64,000 nucleotides of DNA, taken from contig NZ_JBBMQM010000001.1 of assembly GCF_038900055.1 (NCBI RefSeq), forward strand, positions 3,534,001-3,598,000. The letters run 5' to 3'. Shown piece after piece: positions 1 through 9,469 of the stretch. Below the pieces are notes generated by a model. It was not told where the DNA came from. It was given only the letters and a program-made list of their open reading frames with translations, and did not search any database. The stretch comes from Henriciella sp. AS95. GTDB taxonomy: Bacteria > Pseudomonadota > Alphaproteobacteria > Caulobacterales > Hyphomonadaceae. The translations under genes were made by a program, and so were the position numbers. Within the stretch, counting starts at the first letter, position 1. The number at the start of each line of letters is the position of its first letter.

Positions 1-1
1 T

Positions 2-838
2 CGCGCTTGCGTCGCGCCAAGCCAGGCGGCCAAACCGCGCGGCACGGCCATTATCTGTCCCGGCCGCACTGAATTCATCGAGAAATATTTCGAGACCGCG
101 CGCGACCTGCAGTCCCGCGGCTTTGCTGTCGTGATCCTCGACTGGCCCGGTCAGGGCCTGTCGGACCGATTGCTGGACGACCCCGCCAAGGGTCATATCG
201 ACCGGTTCGAGACCTTTATGGGCGCGCTTCGCAATGGTCTGGACGCCCTTCGCGACGAGCTGCCGAGGCCATATGTCTCGCTCGCGCACTCCATGGGCGG
301 CGCCATTGCCCTCGCCGCGATCGCGCAGAAGCTGGTGAAGGTTGAGGCCGCAGCCTTTTCCGCCCCGATGTGGGGTTTGCCGATCAACTTCGTTGCGCGC
401 TACTTCATCTGGGCAATGCGGGCGCTGGGCAAGTCCGGCGATTATGCCCGCCAGCCTGGTCCGGACGAAACCTTCGAGTCGAATATCGTCACGCATGACC
501 GCGCACGTTGGCAGCTGCAGCGAAATCTCATTGATGTCGCCCCTGAGCTGAAACTTGGACAGGTCACATGGGGGTGGCTCGGCGCGTCGCTGGATATTCT
601 TGACCGCACCACCAAACCGGCGCTGCTACGCGGGATCGACATTCCAGTCTACGTCGCCAGTGCGGGCGAAGAAAAACTCGTCGACAACAAGGCCCACACC
701 AGGGTTGCGCAAAACCTGCCTCACTGCACGCATGAAGTTATTGATGGGGCCTGTCACGAAATCCTCATGGAAACGGATGACAAGCGCGCACAGTTCTGGG
801 CAGGCTTTGATGCCTTGCTCTCAACCGCCGGCATCTGA
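2..838 (+). CDS. alpha/beta hydrolase, lysophospholipase-like (5' partial)
   Basis: The reading frame is open from the first complete codon of the window, so the true start lies upstream. The visible 278 residues form an alpha/beta hydrolase of the PldB/monoacylglycerol-lipase kind. An early strand and oxyanion region (IICPGRTEF) is followed by VILDWPGQGLSDR, then the nucleophile elbow AHSMGG with serine flanked by the usual glycine on one side only (Ala replaces the first Gly of GxSxG). The C-terminal ACHEILME supplies the likely catalytic histidine. There is no signal peptide in the visible part, but the N-terminus is missing. Expected role is hydrolysis of lysophospholipid or acylglycerol esters. 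The family is clear; the substrate is inferred. Confidence 0.8.
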   Translation, partial: RACVAPSQAAKPRGTAIICPGRTEFIEKYFETARDLQSRGFAVVILDWPGQGLSDRLLDDPAKGHIDRFETFMGALRNGLDALRDELPRPYVSLAHSMGGAIALAAIAQKLVKVEAAAFSAPMWGLPINFVARYFIWAMRALGKSGDYARQPGPDETFESNIVTHDRARWQLQRNLIDVAPELKLGQVTWGWLGASLDILDRTTKPALLRGIDIPVYVASAGEEKLVDNKAHTRVAQNLPHCTHEVIDGACHEILMETDDKRAQFWAGFDALLSTAGI

Positions 839-928
839 ACTGCGCTTCCCGCCACGTCACCGCTTTTCTTTCAGCCCGGCTCATCTACCTGCTTGAGACT
901 GGGCATATTCAACAGAAAGCAGACCGGC

Positions 929-1591
929 ATGATCAAGATCCACCATCTCGAACATTCGCGCTCTCAACGCATTCTCTGGCTGTTGGAAGAGCTCGGTCTC
1001 GACTACGAAATCGTCCATTACAAGCGCCACCCTGAAACCATGTTGGCTCCCGATGAGCTGCGCGCCATCCATCCGCTCGGCAAGTCGCCCATCCTCGAAG
1101 AGGACGGCATCATTGTCGCCGAAACGGGTGCCATCATCGAATATATCATCGAGACGCACAGCGAAGGCCGTCTGAAGCCACCCAAAGGCACGCCGGAGGC
1201 ACGCGCCTGGACCTACTGGATGCACTATGCCGAAGGCTCAGCCATGCCGCCGCTGCTTATGAAGCTTGTCTTCCAGCGGCTGCCGGAAAACGCAAACGCC
1301 CTGATGCGCCCCCTCGTGAAGAGCGTGGCGTCGCGCGCCGAAAGCGGCTTTGTCGACCCACGCCTGAAGGAACATATCGACTACTGGGAAGCCTCTCTGT
1401 CTGAAACCGGCTGGTTCGCCGGCAAGGAGTTCAGCGCCGCCGACATCATCATGAGCTTCCCGCTGGAAGCGGCAGTCAGCCGAGCTGGCGCGGGGGATCG
1501 CGCGAATATCGCGGACTTCCTCGGCCGCATTCATGCCCGTCCGGCCTACCTCACCGCCCTCGAGAAAGGCGGACCCTACGCTTACGCATAG
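929..1591 (+). CDS. glutathione S-transferase family protein
   Basis: A soluble protein of 220 residues with a thioredoxin-like N-terminal domain (about 1-80) and an all-helical C-terminal domain. The N-terminus IKIHHLEHSRSQRILWLLEE and the ETGAIIEYI segment (Glu-Thr contacting the glutathione gamma-glutamyl group in this family) are typical of bacterial GSTs related to the yeast Gtt1 type. I place the start at the ATG at 929 rather than the in-frame TTG at 893, because homologues begin right at the first beta strand. It probably conjugates or reduces electrophiles with glutathione in the cytoplasm; the substrate is unknown. It lies 90 bases after the hydrolase on the same strand and may be cotranscribed with it. 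Confidence 0.88.
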   Translation: MIKIHHLEHSRSQRILWLLEELGLDYEIVHYKRHPETMLAPDELRAIHPLGKSPILEEDGIIVAETGAIIEYIIETHSEGRLKPPKGTPEARAWTYWMHYAEGSAMPPLLMKLVFQRLPENANALMRPLVKSVASRAESGFVDPRLKEHIDYWEASLSETGWFAGKEFSAADIIMSFPLEAAVSRAGAGDRANIADFLGRIHARPAYLTALEKGGPYAYA

Positions 1592-1603
1592 GGTCGACCG
1601 TCT

Positions 1604-2092
1604 CTAGTCGGCAGACGAGTCGTTCGGTTTCGACTGAAGCTGGATGTAGTTCTGGATACCGATGCGTTCGATCAGGTCGAACTGCGTTTCGAGGTAATCG
1701 ATGTGTTCTTCCTCGCTGTGGAGGATCTTGCCGAAGAGATCACGGCTCACATAATCGCGAACGCTTTCAGCGTGCTCCATCGCATCCTTGAGCTCTGGAA
1801 CAGCCTCCTGCTCCACTTCGAGATCACACTTCAGGATCTCTTCAACAGTCTCGCCGATGCGCAACTTGCCGAGATCCTGCAAATTCGGCAGGCCACCCAG
1901 AAACAGGATGCGCTCGATCAGCCAGTCGGCATGCTCCATCTCTTCGATGGATTCCTTGTATTCATGCTCAGCGAGAATGGAGACTCCCCAATCCTTCAAC
2001 ATACGGGAATGGAGAAAATACTGATTGATCGCTGTCAGCTCATTCTTGAGACAGGCGTTCAGAAACTCGATGACTTTGGGATCGCCCTTCAT
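1604..2092 (-). CDS. bfr: bacterioferritin
   Basis: Iron-storage bacterioferritin of 162 residues, the normal family length. The diiron ferroxidase ligands are in place: Glu18, Glu51, His54, Glu94, Glu127 and His130. Met52, which ligates the inter-subunit haem in known bacterioferritins, is also present. The protein assembles as a 24-mer cage that oxidises Fe2+ and stores it. The start is fixed by GGAGG just upstream of the ATG at 2092; a longer reading to 2140 would put a basic, unrelated stretch in front. The bfd gene lies upstream on the same strand with a 289-base gap, so bfr may have its own promoter as well. Confidence 0.96.
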   Translation of the reverse strand: MKGDPKVIEFLNACLKNELTAINQYFLHSRMLKDWGVSILAEHEYKESIEEMEHADWLIERILFLGGLPNLQDLGKLRIGETVEEILKCDLEVEQEAVPELKDAMEHAESVRDYVSRDLFGKILHSEEEHIDYLETQFDLIERIGIQNYIQLQSKPNDSSAD

Positions 2093-2381
2093 GGCAACCT
2101 CCTTGCGCTTTTTGTTTTTGCTTCCCCTGTCAAATAACATGACTCATCGATATCTCAAGGAAAGAAAGTCCAATAAAAACAATTGTGTATGATAGTGAGA
2201 AGCAATTGCAGCCATTGAGAATGTCCGGCTACTGAAACTATTGGAAATTTCGGACTCTGTGGGGCATGCGTGCCAATTGGCGGATCGCGGTCGCTATGGC
2301 GCGAGGCACGATGGTCTCAATCAGGGCAGGTTCACCGGGCGGCAGGCAGGCTGCCTTGCACTTAATTTTGGATGGGTAAGG
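2093..2381 (-). promoter_or_regulatory. bfd-bfr intergenic region, possible iron-responsive promoter
   Basis: This 289-base gap holds no convincing gene. The part nearest bfr (about 2150-2230) is AT-rich and carries two TGAGAA hexamers, at 2196-2201 and 2216-2221, exactly 20 bases apart. TGAGAA/TTCTCA elements are components of Fur-type sites, so an iron-responsive promoter for bfr is plausible, but I cannot define a full palindrome. The assignment is an inference from gene context plus these two hexamers. Confidence 0.3.
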
Positions 2382-2591
2382 CTATTCCGCCGCGACCATC
2401 AGTGGATCACTCGGCATTGTGTCCACTGTGTCCGAAATGATCTCACCCATTGCCGGGCGGCACTTTCCGCAGTTGAATTCACAGCCATGATGGGCCTGCA
2501 CGGCCTCGGGGCTCCGAGCTCCGGCTTCCACCGCGGCCTTCACGCCTGCGTCATTGATGCGTCTGCAGATGCAAATGATCATGATTCTCAT
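2382..2591 (-). CDS. bfd: bacterioferritin-associated ferredoxin
   Basis: A 69-residue BFD-like [2Fe-2S] protein. Two cysteines sit in CIC near the N-terminus and two more in CEFNC-GKC, the CxC...CxxC arrangement of the Bfd family. Bfd docks on bacterioferritin near the haem and passes electrons in to release stored iron as Fe2+. The N-terminus could be the ATG at 2591 or the internal one at 2582; no strong ribosome binding site separates them. It lies upstream of bfr on the same strand, the usual pairing. The C-terminal tail after the Fe-S motif (about 20 residues, acidic and hydrophobic) is common in alphaproteobacterial members. Confidence 0.92.
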   Translation of the reverse strand: MRIMIICICRRINDAGVKAAVEAGARSPEAVQAHHGCEFNCGKCRPAMGEIISDTVDTMPSDPLMVAAE

Positions 2592-2602
2592 CTAGCCCAG
2601 TT

Positions 2603-2621
2603 GCGAATGAGTGTCAATTAC
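2603..2621. promoter_or_regulatory. candidate Fur-like box upstream of bfd
   Basis: The 19 bases GCGAATGAGTGTCAATTAC match the E. coli Fur consensus at 11 of 19 positions, including a central TGA-N3-TCA dyad. The site lies 12 bases before the bfd start, in the divergent gap between bfd and the diguanylate cyclase gene. Iron control of bfd is usual in proteobacteria. An Irr or other Fur-family protein is equally possible in this group. Confidence 0.4.
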
Positions 2622-2726
2622 TTGCAGTCGCGAATTTTGTACCCTCTACGAGACTCTTTCAGTTTTCCGAGAAATTTCGGTCATCAGGAAGGCGGCTTAT
2701 TCAGACCTTCTCGCTATTTCTGATTG

Positions 2727-3506
2727 ATGGACAAAGATCCGATCATCACCGAATCGCCTGTGCGCGTTTCCTACCGGCGTGCCTTGGCGATCACGATGAT
2801 CAACCTTGCCGTAAGCCAGGTGATTACCGGGCTTGCAATACTCGTATGCGACATTCCGGACTATATTCTTCGTGAGGTCATCGGCATCTGGTTCGCACTG
2901 GCGGCCATTTGTGCGACGTCGGTTACCTTTCCGCTGGCCCTGATCTTCCAGCGCGAACGATTGAAGCTCGCCCAGGCCATGCAGCAGCTGGAAAAAGCGC
3001 ATGCCGAGCTTGCCAGCCGGGCCCGTATGGACCCGCTGACTGGTCTCCTCAATCGGGAAGCCTTTTTGAGCCGGATCGGGCGTTTTAAGGAGCGAAAGAC
3101 CTCCGGCGCGATGCTCATGGTCGATGTCGACCACTTCAAGCAGATCAATGACAACTATGGCCATCAGGCTGGTGACGAGGCCCTTAAGCTTGTCTCCAAA
3201 GCGATCATGGACGCAACGCGTGATGAAGATATTGGCGGACGGATCGGCGGTGAGGAATTTGGAATATTCGTTCCCGGCGAGAATATCCAGCTGGCCCGCA
3301 TCATCGCAGAACGCGTACGCCTTTCGATCGCCCAGATCGAGTTCAGTCCGGAGCCTGGCTCCAGGATCAGCATGACCGCCAGCATCGGCGTCGCCCAGGG
3401 AAGCTGGTCCACGCAGATCTCGGAACTCTTCCGCCGCGCCGACGATGGCATGTATGAGGCCAAGCATTCCGGGCGCAACCGCGTCATGGTCCACAAGGCC
3501 GCCTGA
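2727..3506 (+). CDS. diguanylate cyclase (GGDEF) with two membrane segments
   Basis: A 259-residue membrane-anchored GGDEF protein. Two hydrophobic helices (about 20-40 and 52-75) form a short N-terminal anchor, a helix of coiled-coil character follows, then the GGDEF domain from about residue 98. The catalytic motif is GGEEF at 174-178. RDED lies exactly five residues before it, so the RxxD inhibitory I-site is intact and c-di-GMP product inhibition is expected. The domain also has the DPLTGLLNR entry and [10 protein letters not shown] motifs. ATG at 2727 is preferred to the TTG at 2724. It is divergent from bfd. No sensory domain is visible beyond the membrane segment. Confidence 0.93.
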   Translation: MDKDPIITESPVRVSYRRALAITMINLAVSQVITGLAILVCDIPDYILREVIGIWFALAAICATSVTFPLALIFQRERLKLAQAMQQLEKAHAELASRARMDPLTGLLNREAFLSRIGRFKERKTSGAMLMVDVDHFKQINDNYGHQAGDEALKLVSKAIMDATRDEDIGGRIGGEEFGIFVPGENIQLARIIAERVRLSIAQIEFSPEPGSRISMTASIGVAQGSWSTQISELFRRADDGMYEAKHSGRNRVMVHKAA

Positions 3507-3595
3507 TCTGCACGCGCGCGGGTCGCGCGCGCTTGACCGCACCTGCCCTGCCCTCTACCTCCGGCACGATCCTGAATGTGACCAATGGAGACGTC

Positions 3596-5182
3596 ATGAG
3601 CGCGCTATCTACGCTTGCCGAGAATGCAAAGGCCTGGCCCTTTGAACAGGCACGCGCCCTGCTGAAACGGCTGGAGAATATGGAGCGCGCCGGCAACCCC
3701 AAACAGGGCCCTGTCGTCTTCGAGACAGGCTACGGCCCGTCCGGCCTGCCGCATATCGGCACCTTTGGTGAGGTGGTCCGCACGACCATGGTGCGCCACG
3801 CCTTTGAAACGCTCACGGATGGCAAGGTCGAGACCAAACTTATCTGCGTCTCTGACGATATGGACGGCATGCGCAAAGTCCCGCCGACCGTCCCCAATCC
3901 GGCGGAGCTTGAGCCGTACATGCAGATGCCACTGACGGCGGTGCCGGACCCGTTCGGCACGCATGACAGCTATGGCGCGCATATGGGCGCGCGCCTCTGC
4001 GCCTTCCTCGACAGTTTCGGCTTTGACTATGAATTCAAGTCCGCGACGGCGCTCTACAAGTCAGGTGCCTTTGACGAGGCGCTGCTGCGCGCGCTCGAAA
4101 AATTCGATGAGATCATGGCGGTGATGCTGCCTACGCTGGGCGCCGAACGGCAGGCGACCTATTCACCCTTCCTGCCGATCTCACCCTCCACAGGCCGTGT
4201 GCTCTACGTGCCGATGAAGGCAACCGATGCGAAAGCCGGCACCATCACCTTCGACGACGAAGACGGCACCGAGGTGACCATTCCGGTGACGGGCGGCAAC
4301 ACAAAGCTGCAATGGAAGCCGGACTTCGGCATGCGCTGGGCCGCGCTCGGCGTCGATTTCGAAATGTTCGGCAAGGACCACCAGGACAATGCGCCGATCT
4401 ATTCGAAGATCTGCAAGATCCTCGGCAGCCAGCCGCCACAGCAATATGTCTATGAGCTCTTCCTCGACGACAAGGGCGAGAAAATCTCCAAGACCAAGGG
4501 CAATGGCATTTCGGTCGAGGACTGGCTCGCCTATGCGCCGCAGGAGAGCCTGTCGCTCTTCCAGTTCCAGAAGCCGCGCGTCGCCAAGAAGCTATATTTC
4601 GACGTCATCCCGAAGGCGGTCGACGAGTATCTGACCTTCCTGTCGAAGTATCCGGATGAGGAACCCAACCGTCAGGTCGAGAACCCTGTCTGGCACATCC
4701 ATTCTGGCGACATACCGGAAGGCAATCCGCCGGTCTCCTTCGCCCTGCTTCTAAATCTCGTCAGCGCCGCGAACACCGAGACCAAAGACCAGCTCTGGGA
4801 TTTCATCACGCGCTATGCACCGGATGCCAATCCGGAAACGAACCGGCTTCTCGACAAGCTCGCTGGCTACGCGATCCGCTATTACGAAGACTTCGTGAAG
4901 CCGGCCAAGGTGTATCGCGCCCCGGACGAGAAAGAACGCGCCGCGATGGAAGACCTTGCAAACCGCCTGTCATCCATCGAAGGCGAGGCGACGGCTGAAG
5001 AGCTGCAGAACCTCACCTTCGAAATCGGCAAAGCACATGAGTTCGAAAACCTGCGCGACTGGTTCAAGGCGCTCTACGAAGTCCTGCTCGGCCAGAGCCA
5101 GGGACCACGCTTTGGTGGCTTTGCCGCGCTCTACGGCGTGCATGAGACAGCCAGACTGATCAAGAACGCTCTGGCGCGTTAG
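3596..5182 (+). CDS. lysK: lysine--tRNA ligase, class I
   Basis: A class I lysyl-tRNA synthetase of 528 residues, the archaeal-type enzyme that replaces class II LysRS in many alphaproteobacteria. The HIGH-equivalent is HIG within [12 protein letters not shown] at residues 53-55, and the KMSKS-equivalent is KISKT near residue 295. The C-terminal part is the helical anticodon-binding region. It charges tRNA-Lys in the cytoplasm. The start at 3596 has GGAG nearby and gives the expected N-terminus; the in-frame GTG/ATG codons upstream would add an unconserved tail. It stands alone, followed by a palindrome-rich intergenic element. Confidence 0.95.
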   Translation: MSALSTLAENAKAWPFEQARALLKRLENMERAGNPKQGPVVFETGYGPSGLPHIGTFGEVVRTTMVRHAFETLTDGKVETKLICVSDDMDGMRKVPPTVPNPAELEPYMQMPLTAVPDPFGTHDSYGAHMGARLCAFLDSFGFDYEFKSATALYKSGAFDEALLRALEKFDEIMAVMLPTLGAERQATYSPFLPISPSTGRVLYVPMKATDAKAGTITFDDEDGTEVTIPVTGGNTKLQWKPDFGMRWAALGVDFEMFGKDHQDNAPIYSKICKILGSQPPQQYVYELFLDDKGEKISKTKGNGISVEDWLAYAPQESLSLFQFQKPRVAKKLYFDVIPKAVDEYLTFLSKYPDEEPNRQVENPVWHIHSGDIPEGNPPVSFALLLNLVSAANTETKDQLWDFITRYAPDANPETNRLLDKLAGYAIRYYEDFVKPAKVYRAPDEKERAAMEDLANRLSSIEGEATAEELQNLTFEIGKAHEFENLRDWFKALYEVLLGQSQGPRFGGFAALYGVHETARLIKNALAR

Positions 5183-5183
5183 G

Positions 5184-5346
5184 CCCCCTCCGCCCTTCGG
5201 GCACCTCCCCCGTTCACAGGGGAGGAAAAGTACAGCCCTCAAAGCCCGATCCTTTCTTCCCCCGCCTGCGGGGGAAGTGGCCCGCGAATGCGGGTCGAAG
5301 GGGGGACAAGAAACATCCCCCGCCGACGGACCGACGGGGGCTTGAT
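5184..5346. repeat. palindrome-rich intergenic repeat element
   Basis: The gap between convergent lysK and the oxidoreductase gene is filled with G/C-run hairpins. There is CCTCCCC (5204-5210) against GGGGAGG (5219-5225), and a perfect 10-bp stem with a 2-base loop at 5256-5265/5268-5277. CCCGC (5281-5285) pairs with GCGGG (5290-5294), and CCCCCG (5317-5322) with CGGGGG (5335-5340). Such mosaics of clustered palindromes recur between genes in alphaproteobacterial genomes and may also end transcription from both sides. I see no second copy of the same mosaic in this window. Confidence 0.55.
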
Positions 5347-5368
5347 AGATGCTGAACTCGTCGCAACG

Positions 5369-8300
5369 CTACTCCGCGGCGATCAGCGTCTGCTTCTTTG
5401 TCGGCATACCGCCCTGTGGCCAGTTCTTGAGGAGCTCATCGCGATGGCTCTCGGCCGCTTCGACCGAAGCGTCCTTTACATGGCCGTAGCCGCGAATCTC
5501 GTCCGGAATGGACGCGATGGCGATGGCAAGCTCATGGTTCTTCTTGGTGAGCTCACCGGACATCTCGGCCACGCGCGCCAGATACTCATCGCGTAGTCGG
5601 CGCTCCATTTTGCGCTCAGCGGTCCAGCCGATCGGATCCCAGCGCGTGCCACGAAGGCCCTTGAAACGCTTCAGGATCTTGAAGGCGGTTTTCATCCACG
5701 GGCCGAAGGCCTTCTTCTTCAGATGCCCTTGAGCGTCTTTCTTGGAGAAGACTGGCGGCGCGAGGTTGTATTCGATCTTGCCGCCCTTGAACGTCTCGCG
5801 AAGCTTCTGTTCGAACGTGCCGTCGGTAAACAGGCGCGCTACTTCATACTCGTCCTTATAGGCCATCAGCTTGTAGGCAAATTTTGCCACCGCCGTTGTG
5901 AACGCGTCGCCGAGACCCGCCTTCTCCTCAGCGGCCCGAACCTTTGCAACGAGATTGCGATACTGCAGCGCATAATCGTCGTTCTGATAGGCCACGAGAC
6001 GCTTGGCGCGGTTCTCGATGATCTCGTCCAGCGTCATCGGCGGGACGTCACCGCGCGGATCGGACATGCTTTCCAGGCGGTCCGGATCAGCGGCTGCGAG
6101 GCGACCAACGTCAAACGCCTTCATGTTCTCGGCCACCTTGACGCCGTTGAGCTTGATGGCGCGGTAAAGCCCGCGAAGCGAGACGGGGATATGCCCCTTC
6201 TGCCAAGCGTAACCGACCATGATCATGTTGGTGTAGATCGCGTCATTGAGATAGCCGAGCGCGAGCGCTTCAGCGTCGATCGTGCCGAACTCACGCGCCT
6301 GCCGCTTCACGCGGGCAGCCAGCATCTGGCTTTCGAACGTCTTGGAGCGGTCGCGAATGAATTCGCTGGTCGGGGTAACGTCAGCATTCGCTGACGCCAT
6401 GGTGCGGCCGACATCCATCAGGCCGATCGCGTCGCCGCCTGCAGCGACGACCAGGTCACATGCGATGACGGCATCAGCAGAGGCTGGCGGCACACGGCCT
6501 GTCGAGATCATTTCAGGCTCTTTGGCAAAGCGAAGGTGGGAGAGAACCGGTCCGCCCTTTTGCGCGAGTCCCGTCATATCGAGGCTGGACGACGCATTGC
6601 CATCGACATGGGCCGCCATGGCCAGCACAGCAGCAACCGTCGTTACGCCCGTACCGCCCACACCGGTGAACAGGACGTTCCACGGCTTGGTGAGCGAAGG
6701 CACGTCCGGCAGCGGCAGGCCTGACGCATCGACCTCCAATACGGGCTGATCCTCGGCTGCGGACTCGGCGTCCGTAATGGTCACGAAACTCGGGCAGAAG
6801 CCGCGCAGGCACGAAAGGTCCGTATTACAGGTCGACTGGTTGATCCGGCGTTTGCGGCCAAGTTCGGTCTCGACCGGCTCGACCGACAGACAGTTCGACT
6901 TTACAGAGCAATCGCCGCAACCTTCGCAGACTTCCTGGTTGATCATGACACGGGTCCGGTCTGGCGCGCGCATGCCGCGCTTGGAACGGCGGCGCTTCTC
7001 GGTTGCACAGATCTGGTCGTAGATCATCACCGACACGCCTTTGGTGTCGCGCAGCATCTTCTGCACGTCATCCAGGTCTTCGCGGTCATAGATACGCACC
7101 GCCCGCGGCAGGCCGACGGCGTTAGCATAGCGCGTCACATCTTCGGTCACGATGACAATCTTCGTGACACCTTCAGCTTCAACCTGCTGGGCGATATTCA
7201 CGGGTGTCTGGCCGGACTCGACGATCTGACCGCCCGTCATCGCGACCGCATCATTGTAGAGGATCTTGTAGGTCATGTTCGCGCCAGACGTGACCGCCGC
7301 GCGTATGGCAAGCGAACCGGAATGCGAATAGGTGCCGTCGCCGAGATTGACGAACATATGGTCTTCATCGGTGGCGAAATACTGGCCGATCCAGGCGACG
7401 CCCTCGCCGCCCATCTGGCTGGTCATGTCGGTATTCCGGTCCGGCATGAAGTTCGCCATATAGTGACAACCAATACCTGCCAGTGCGCGGGAGCCTTCCG
7501 GCACCACGGTCGATGTATTGTGCGGGCAACCCGAACAATAGTGGGGCGAGCGCACCGTCGGTGACGCATTCGATATGGCGGCCTGGCCAGCCGCGCCAAC
7601 GCGCTTGAAGTAGGTTTCCGCTTCGGATTTGTCCCAGCGGCCCGGCACGCGCGGCATCACCGCATCAGCGATTTCCGGCACCGGAATGGAGCCGGTCTGG
7701 CTCAGCAGCTTGTTGCCGTCCCGGTCGCGCTTGCCCTCGATATAAGGGCGTTGATTGTCTGGCAGGCTGTATAGAATGGCCCGAAGCTGATCCTCGATGA
7801 GCGGGCGCTTATGCTCAATCACCAAAACGCTTTCGAGACCCTTGCAGAATTCGCGGATGGCGGTCGGCTCGAGCGGCCACGGCATGGCGACCTTGAAGAC
7901 ACTGATGCCGAGACGGCCAGCCTGTTCCGGCGTGATGCCGAGGGCTGCAAACGCTTCGAAGATGTCGCGAGCGGCCTGACCGGTCGTGATGATGCCGACG
8001 CGCGGTTTCGGGGACGGTACGATCACATGGTCAAGGCTGTTGGCTTTCACCCAGGCCTGAGCGGCGGGCAGCTTGAATTCACGAAGGCGTTTTTCCTTTT
8101 CCAGCGGATTATCGCCGCGGCGGATGTGGACGCCGCCTTCCGGAAAATCAAACTCAGGCGTGATGAAGTTAAAACGGTCCAGCGTAACATCGACAACGGC
8201 GCCGGAATCCATCGTGTCGGCAAGCGCAATCAGCGCGGACCAGGCGCCGGAAAAGCGGCTCATCGCCCAGCCATGCACGCCATAGTCGAGCACGTCCTGG

Positions 8301-8827
8301 ATGGAAGCGGGGTTCAAGACCGGGATTTCCGCGTCGCGCATCGCAAATTCAGATTGCGACGGCAGCGTTGAAGACTTGCACATGTGGTCATCGCCGCAAA
8401 TGGCGACCACACCGCCAAGGCGCGATGAACCGGCTGCGTTCGCATGCTTGAAGGCATCGCCCGTCCGGTCGACGCCCGGCGCCTTACCATACCAGATGCC
8501 AAACAGACCATCGCGTTGGGCGCCCGGGAACAGACCCAGCTGCTGAGAGCCCCAGACGGCCGTCGCGCCAAGGTCTTCGTTGAGGCCTTCCCAGAACTCG
8601 ATATCGTGCGCCGTCAGCCACTTCTGCGCGGCGCGCAGCTGCTGGTCATAGCCACCGAGCGGCGAGCCACGATACCCGGAAATGAAGCCAGCCGTATTAT
8701 GTCCAGCGGCAATATCGAGGCGCTTCTGATCAAGCGGCAGGCGGACGAGCGCCTGGATGCCCGTCATGTAAGCTCGGCCCTCGACAAGATCGTATTTATC
8801 GTTCAGCGTGACTTCACGGTGTTCCAA
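5369..8827 (-). CDS. indolepyruvate ferredoxin oxidoreductase family protein (fused)
   Basis: A single 1152-residue fused enzyme that oxidatively decarboxylates aryl pyruvates (such as indolepyruvate) to aryl-acyl-CoA with ferredoxin as acceptor. The order is: N-terminal pyrimidine-binding TPP domain (GYRGSPLGGYDQQL near 50), central TPP/Mg domain (GDGTYSHSG near 500, then YNDAVAMTGGQ), and a cysteine-rich Fe-S region (CEGCGDCSVKSNC near 640). The gamma domain follows (GVGGTGVTTVAAVLAMAAH near 730), then a long C-terminal extension. The start is a TTG with GGGAGG eight bases upstream; no ATG sits in a better position. An AsnC-type regulator is divergent, which suggests amino-acid control of aromatic amino acid catabolism. 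Confidence 0.92.
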   Translation of the reverse strand: MEHREVTLNDKYDLVEGRAYMTGIQALVRLPLDQKRLDIAAGHNTAGFISGYRGSPLGGYDQQLRAAQKWLTAHDIEFWEGLNEDLGATAVWGSQQLGLFPGAQRDGLFGIWYGKAPGVDRTGDAFKHANAAGSSRLGGVVAICGDDHMCKSSTLPSQSEFAMRDAEIPVLNPASIQDVLDYGVHGWAMSRFSGAWSALIALADTMDSGAVVDVTLDRFNFITPEFDFPEGGVHIRRGDNPLEKEKRLREFKLPAAQAWVKANSLDHVIVPSPKPRVGIITTGQAARDIFEAFAALGITPEQAGRLGISVFKVAMPWPLEPTAIREFCKGLESVLVIEHKRPLIEDQLRAILYSLPDNQRPYIEGKRDRDGNKLLSQTGSIPVPEIADAVMPRVPGRWDKSEAETYFKRVGAAGQAAISNASPTVRSPHYCSGCPHNTSTVVPEGSRALAGIGCHYMANFMPDRNTDMTSQMGGEGVAWIGQYFATDEDHMFVNLGDGTYSHSGSLAIRAAVTSGANMTYKILYNDAVAMTGGQIVESGQTPVNIAQQVEAEGVTKIVIVTEDVTRYANAVGLPRAVRIYDREDLDDVQKMLRDTKGVSVMIYDQICATEKRRRSKRGMRAPDRTRVMINQEVCEGCGDCSVKSNCLSVEPVETELGRKRRINQSTCNTDLSCLRGFCPSFVTITDAESAAEDQPVLEVDASGLPLPDVPSLTKPWNVLFTGVGGTGVTTVAAVLAMAAHVDGNASSSLDMTGLAQKGGPVLSHLRFAKEPEMISTGRVPPASADAVIACDLVVAAGGDAIGLMDVGRTMASANADVTPTSEFIRDRSKTFESQMLAARVKRQAREFGTIDAEALALGYLNDAIYTNMIMVGYAWQKGHIPVSLRGLYRAIKLNGVKVAENMKAFDVGRLAAADPDRLESMSDPRGDVPPMTLDEIIENRAKRLVAYQNDDYALQYRNLVAKVRAAEEKAGLGDAFTTAVAKFAYKLMAYKDEYEVARLFTDGTFEQKLRETFKGGKIEYNLAPPVFSKKDAQGHLKKKAFGPWMKTAFKILKRFKGLRGTRWDPIGWTAERKMERRLRDEYLARVAEMSGELTKKNHELAIAIASIPDEIRGYGHVKDASVEAAESHRDELLKNWPQGGMPTKKQTLIAAE

Positions 8828-8893
8828 GGAACAACCTCCCTATTTTCTCAAGATTATAATTTTTGCATTTTTTGTTGAAATTGCTTGCCCATC

Positions 8894-8911
8894 TTGCGCA
8901 ATATAGCGTAA
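8894..8911. promoter_or_regulatory. AsnC/Lrp-type dyad operator
   Basis: TTGCGC-AATATA-GCGTAA is an 18-base inverted repeat (one mismatch between 6-base arms) with an AT-rich centre. It sits in the 117-base AT-rich gap between the oxidoreductase gene and the divergent asnC-type gene. Lrp/AsnC proteins bind dyads of this shape, so this is the likely operator for one or both genes. Confidence 0.55.
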
Positions 8912-8944
8912 GAAAGGGCATACTTTTCTAATTTGAACGCATAA

Positions 8945-9451
8945 GTGAGACAAAAATTGCCCCAAACACTTGACGCGATCGACGCCAAAATTCTTGACCT
9001 GATTCAGAAGGATGCCGCACTTTCGGTTGCCGAAATTGCCGACCGCGTGGGACTTTCTTCCTCGCCGTGCTGGCGCCGCATAAAGCGCATGGAAGAAGCC
9101 GGCATCATCCAGGGCCGTGTTACCTTGCTTGATCGCGATACGCTGGGGCTGGGCTTCGAGGTTGTCGCCAGCGTCAAGCTCGCCTTGCCGAGCAAGGAAA
9201 ATCTCGACCGTTTCGAACGCCTTGTCGGCAAGTGGCCGGAAGTCCTTGAGTGCATGACGGTCACAGGTGCAGTCGACTATGTCATGCGGATTACGACGAC
9301 GGACATGCATTCATACGACTCCTTCCTCAGAGACCAACTCCTCGGATCGGGTCTTGTTTCCGACGTTCAGTCCCGTATCGTTATCAACGTCGCCAAACGC
9401 ACCACCGCCCTGCCGCTCGGCCTGATCAGCGATTACGTCCCGGCGGGCTAA
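8945..9451 (+). CDS. Lrp/AsnC family transcriptional regulator
   Basis: A 168-residue regulator with an N-terminal winged helix-turn-helix (about 8-60, including LSVAEIADRVGLSSSPCWRRI) and a C-terminal RAM ligand-binding domain that contains the conserved TGAVDYVMRI strand. It probably binds an amino acid and oligomerises on DNA. The start is a GTG at 8945 or a TTG at 8957; neither has a clear ribosome binding site. It is divergent from the indolepyruvate oxidoreductase, and the dyad at 8894-8911 lies between them. The natural inference is control of that gene in response to an aromatic amino acid. Confidence 0.92.
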   Translation: MRQKLPQTLDAIDAKILDLIQKDAALSVAEIADRVGLSSSPCWRRIKRMEEAGIIQGRVTLLDRDTLGLGFEVVASVKLALPSKENLDRFERLVGKWPEVLECMTVTGAVDYVMRITTTDMHSYDSFLRDQLLGSGLVSDVQSRIVINVAKRTTALPLGLISDYVPAG

Positions 9452-9469
9452 CACCGCAAGGAGGCTTCG

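Noticed and set aside
2241-2723. Plus-strand frame across the bfd region
   Set aside because: It is antisense to bfd, whose Fe-S cysteines are clear, and has no recognisable product.
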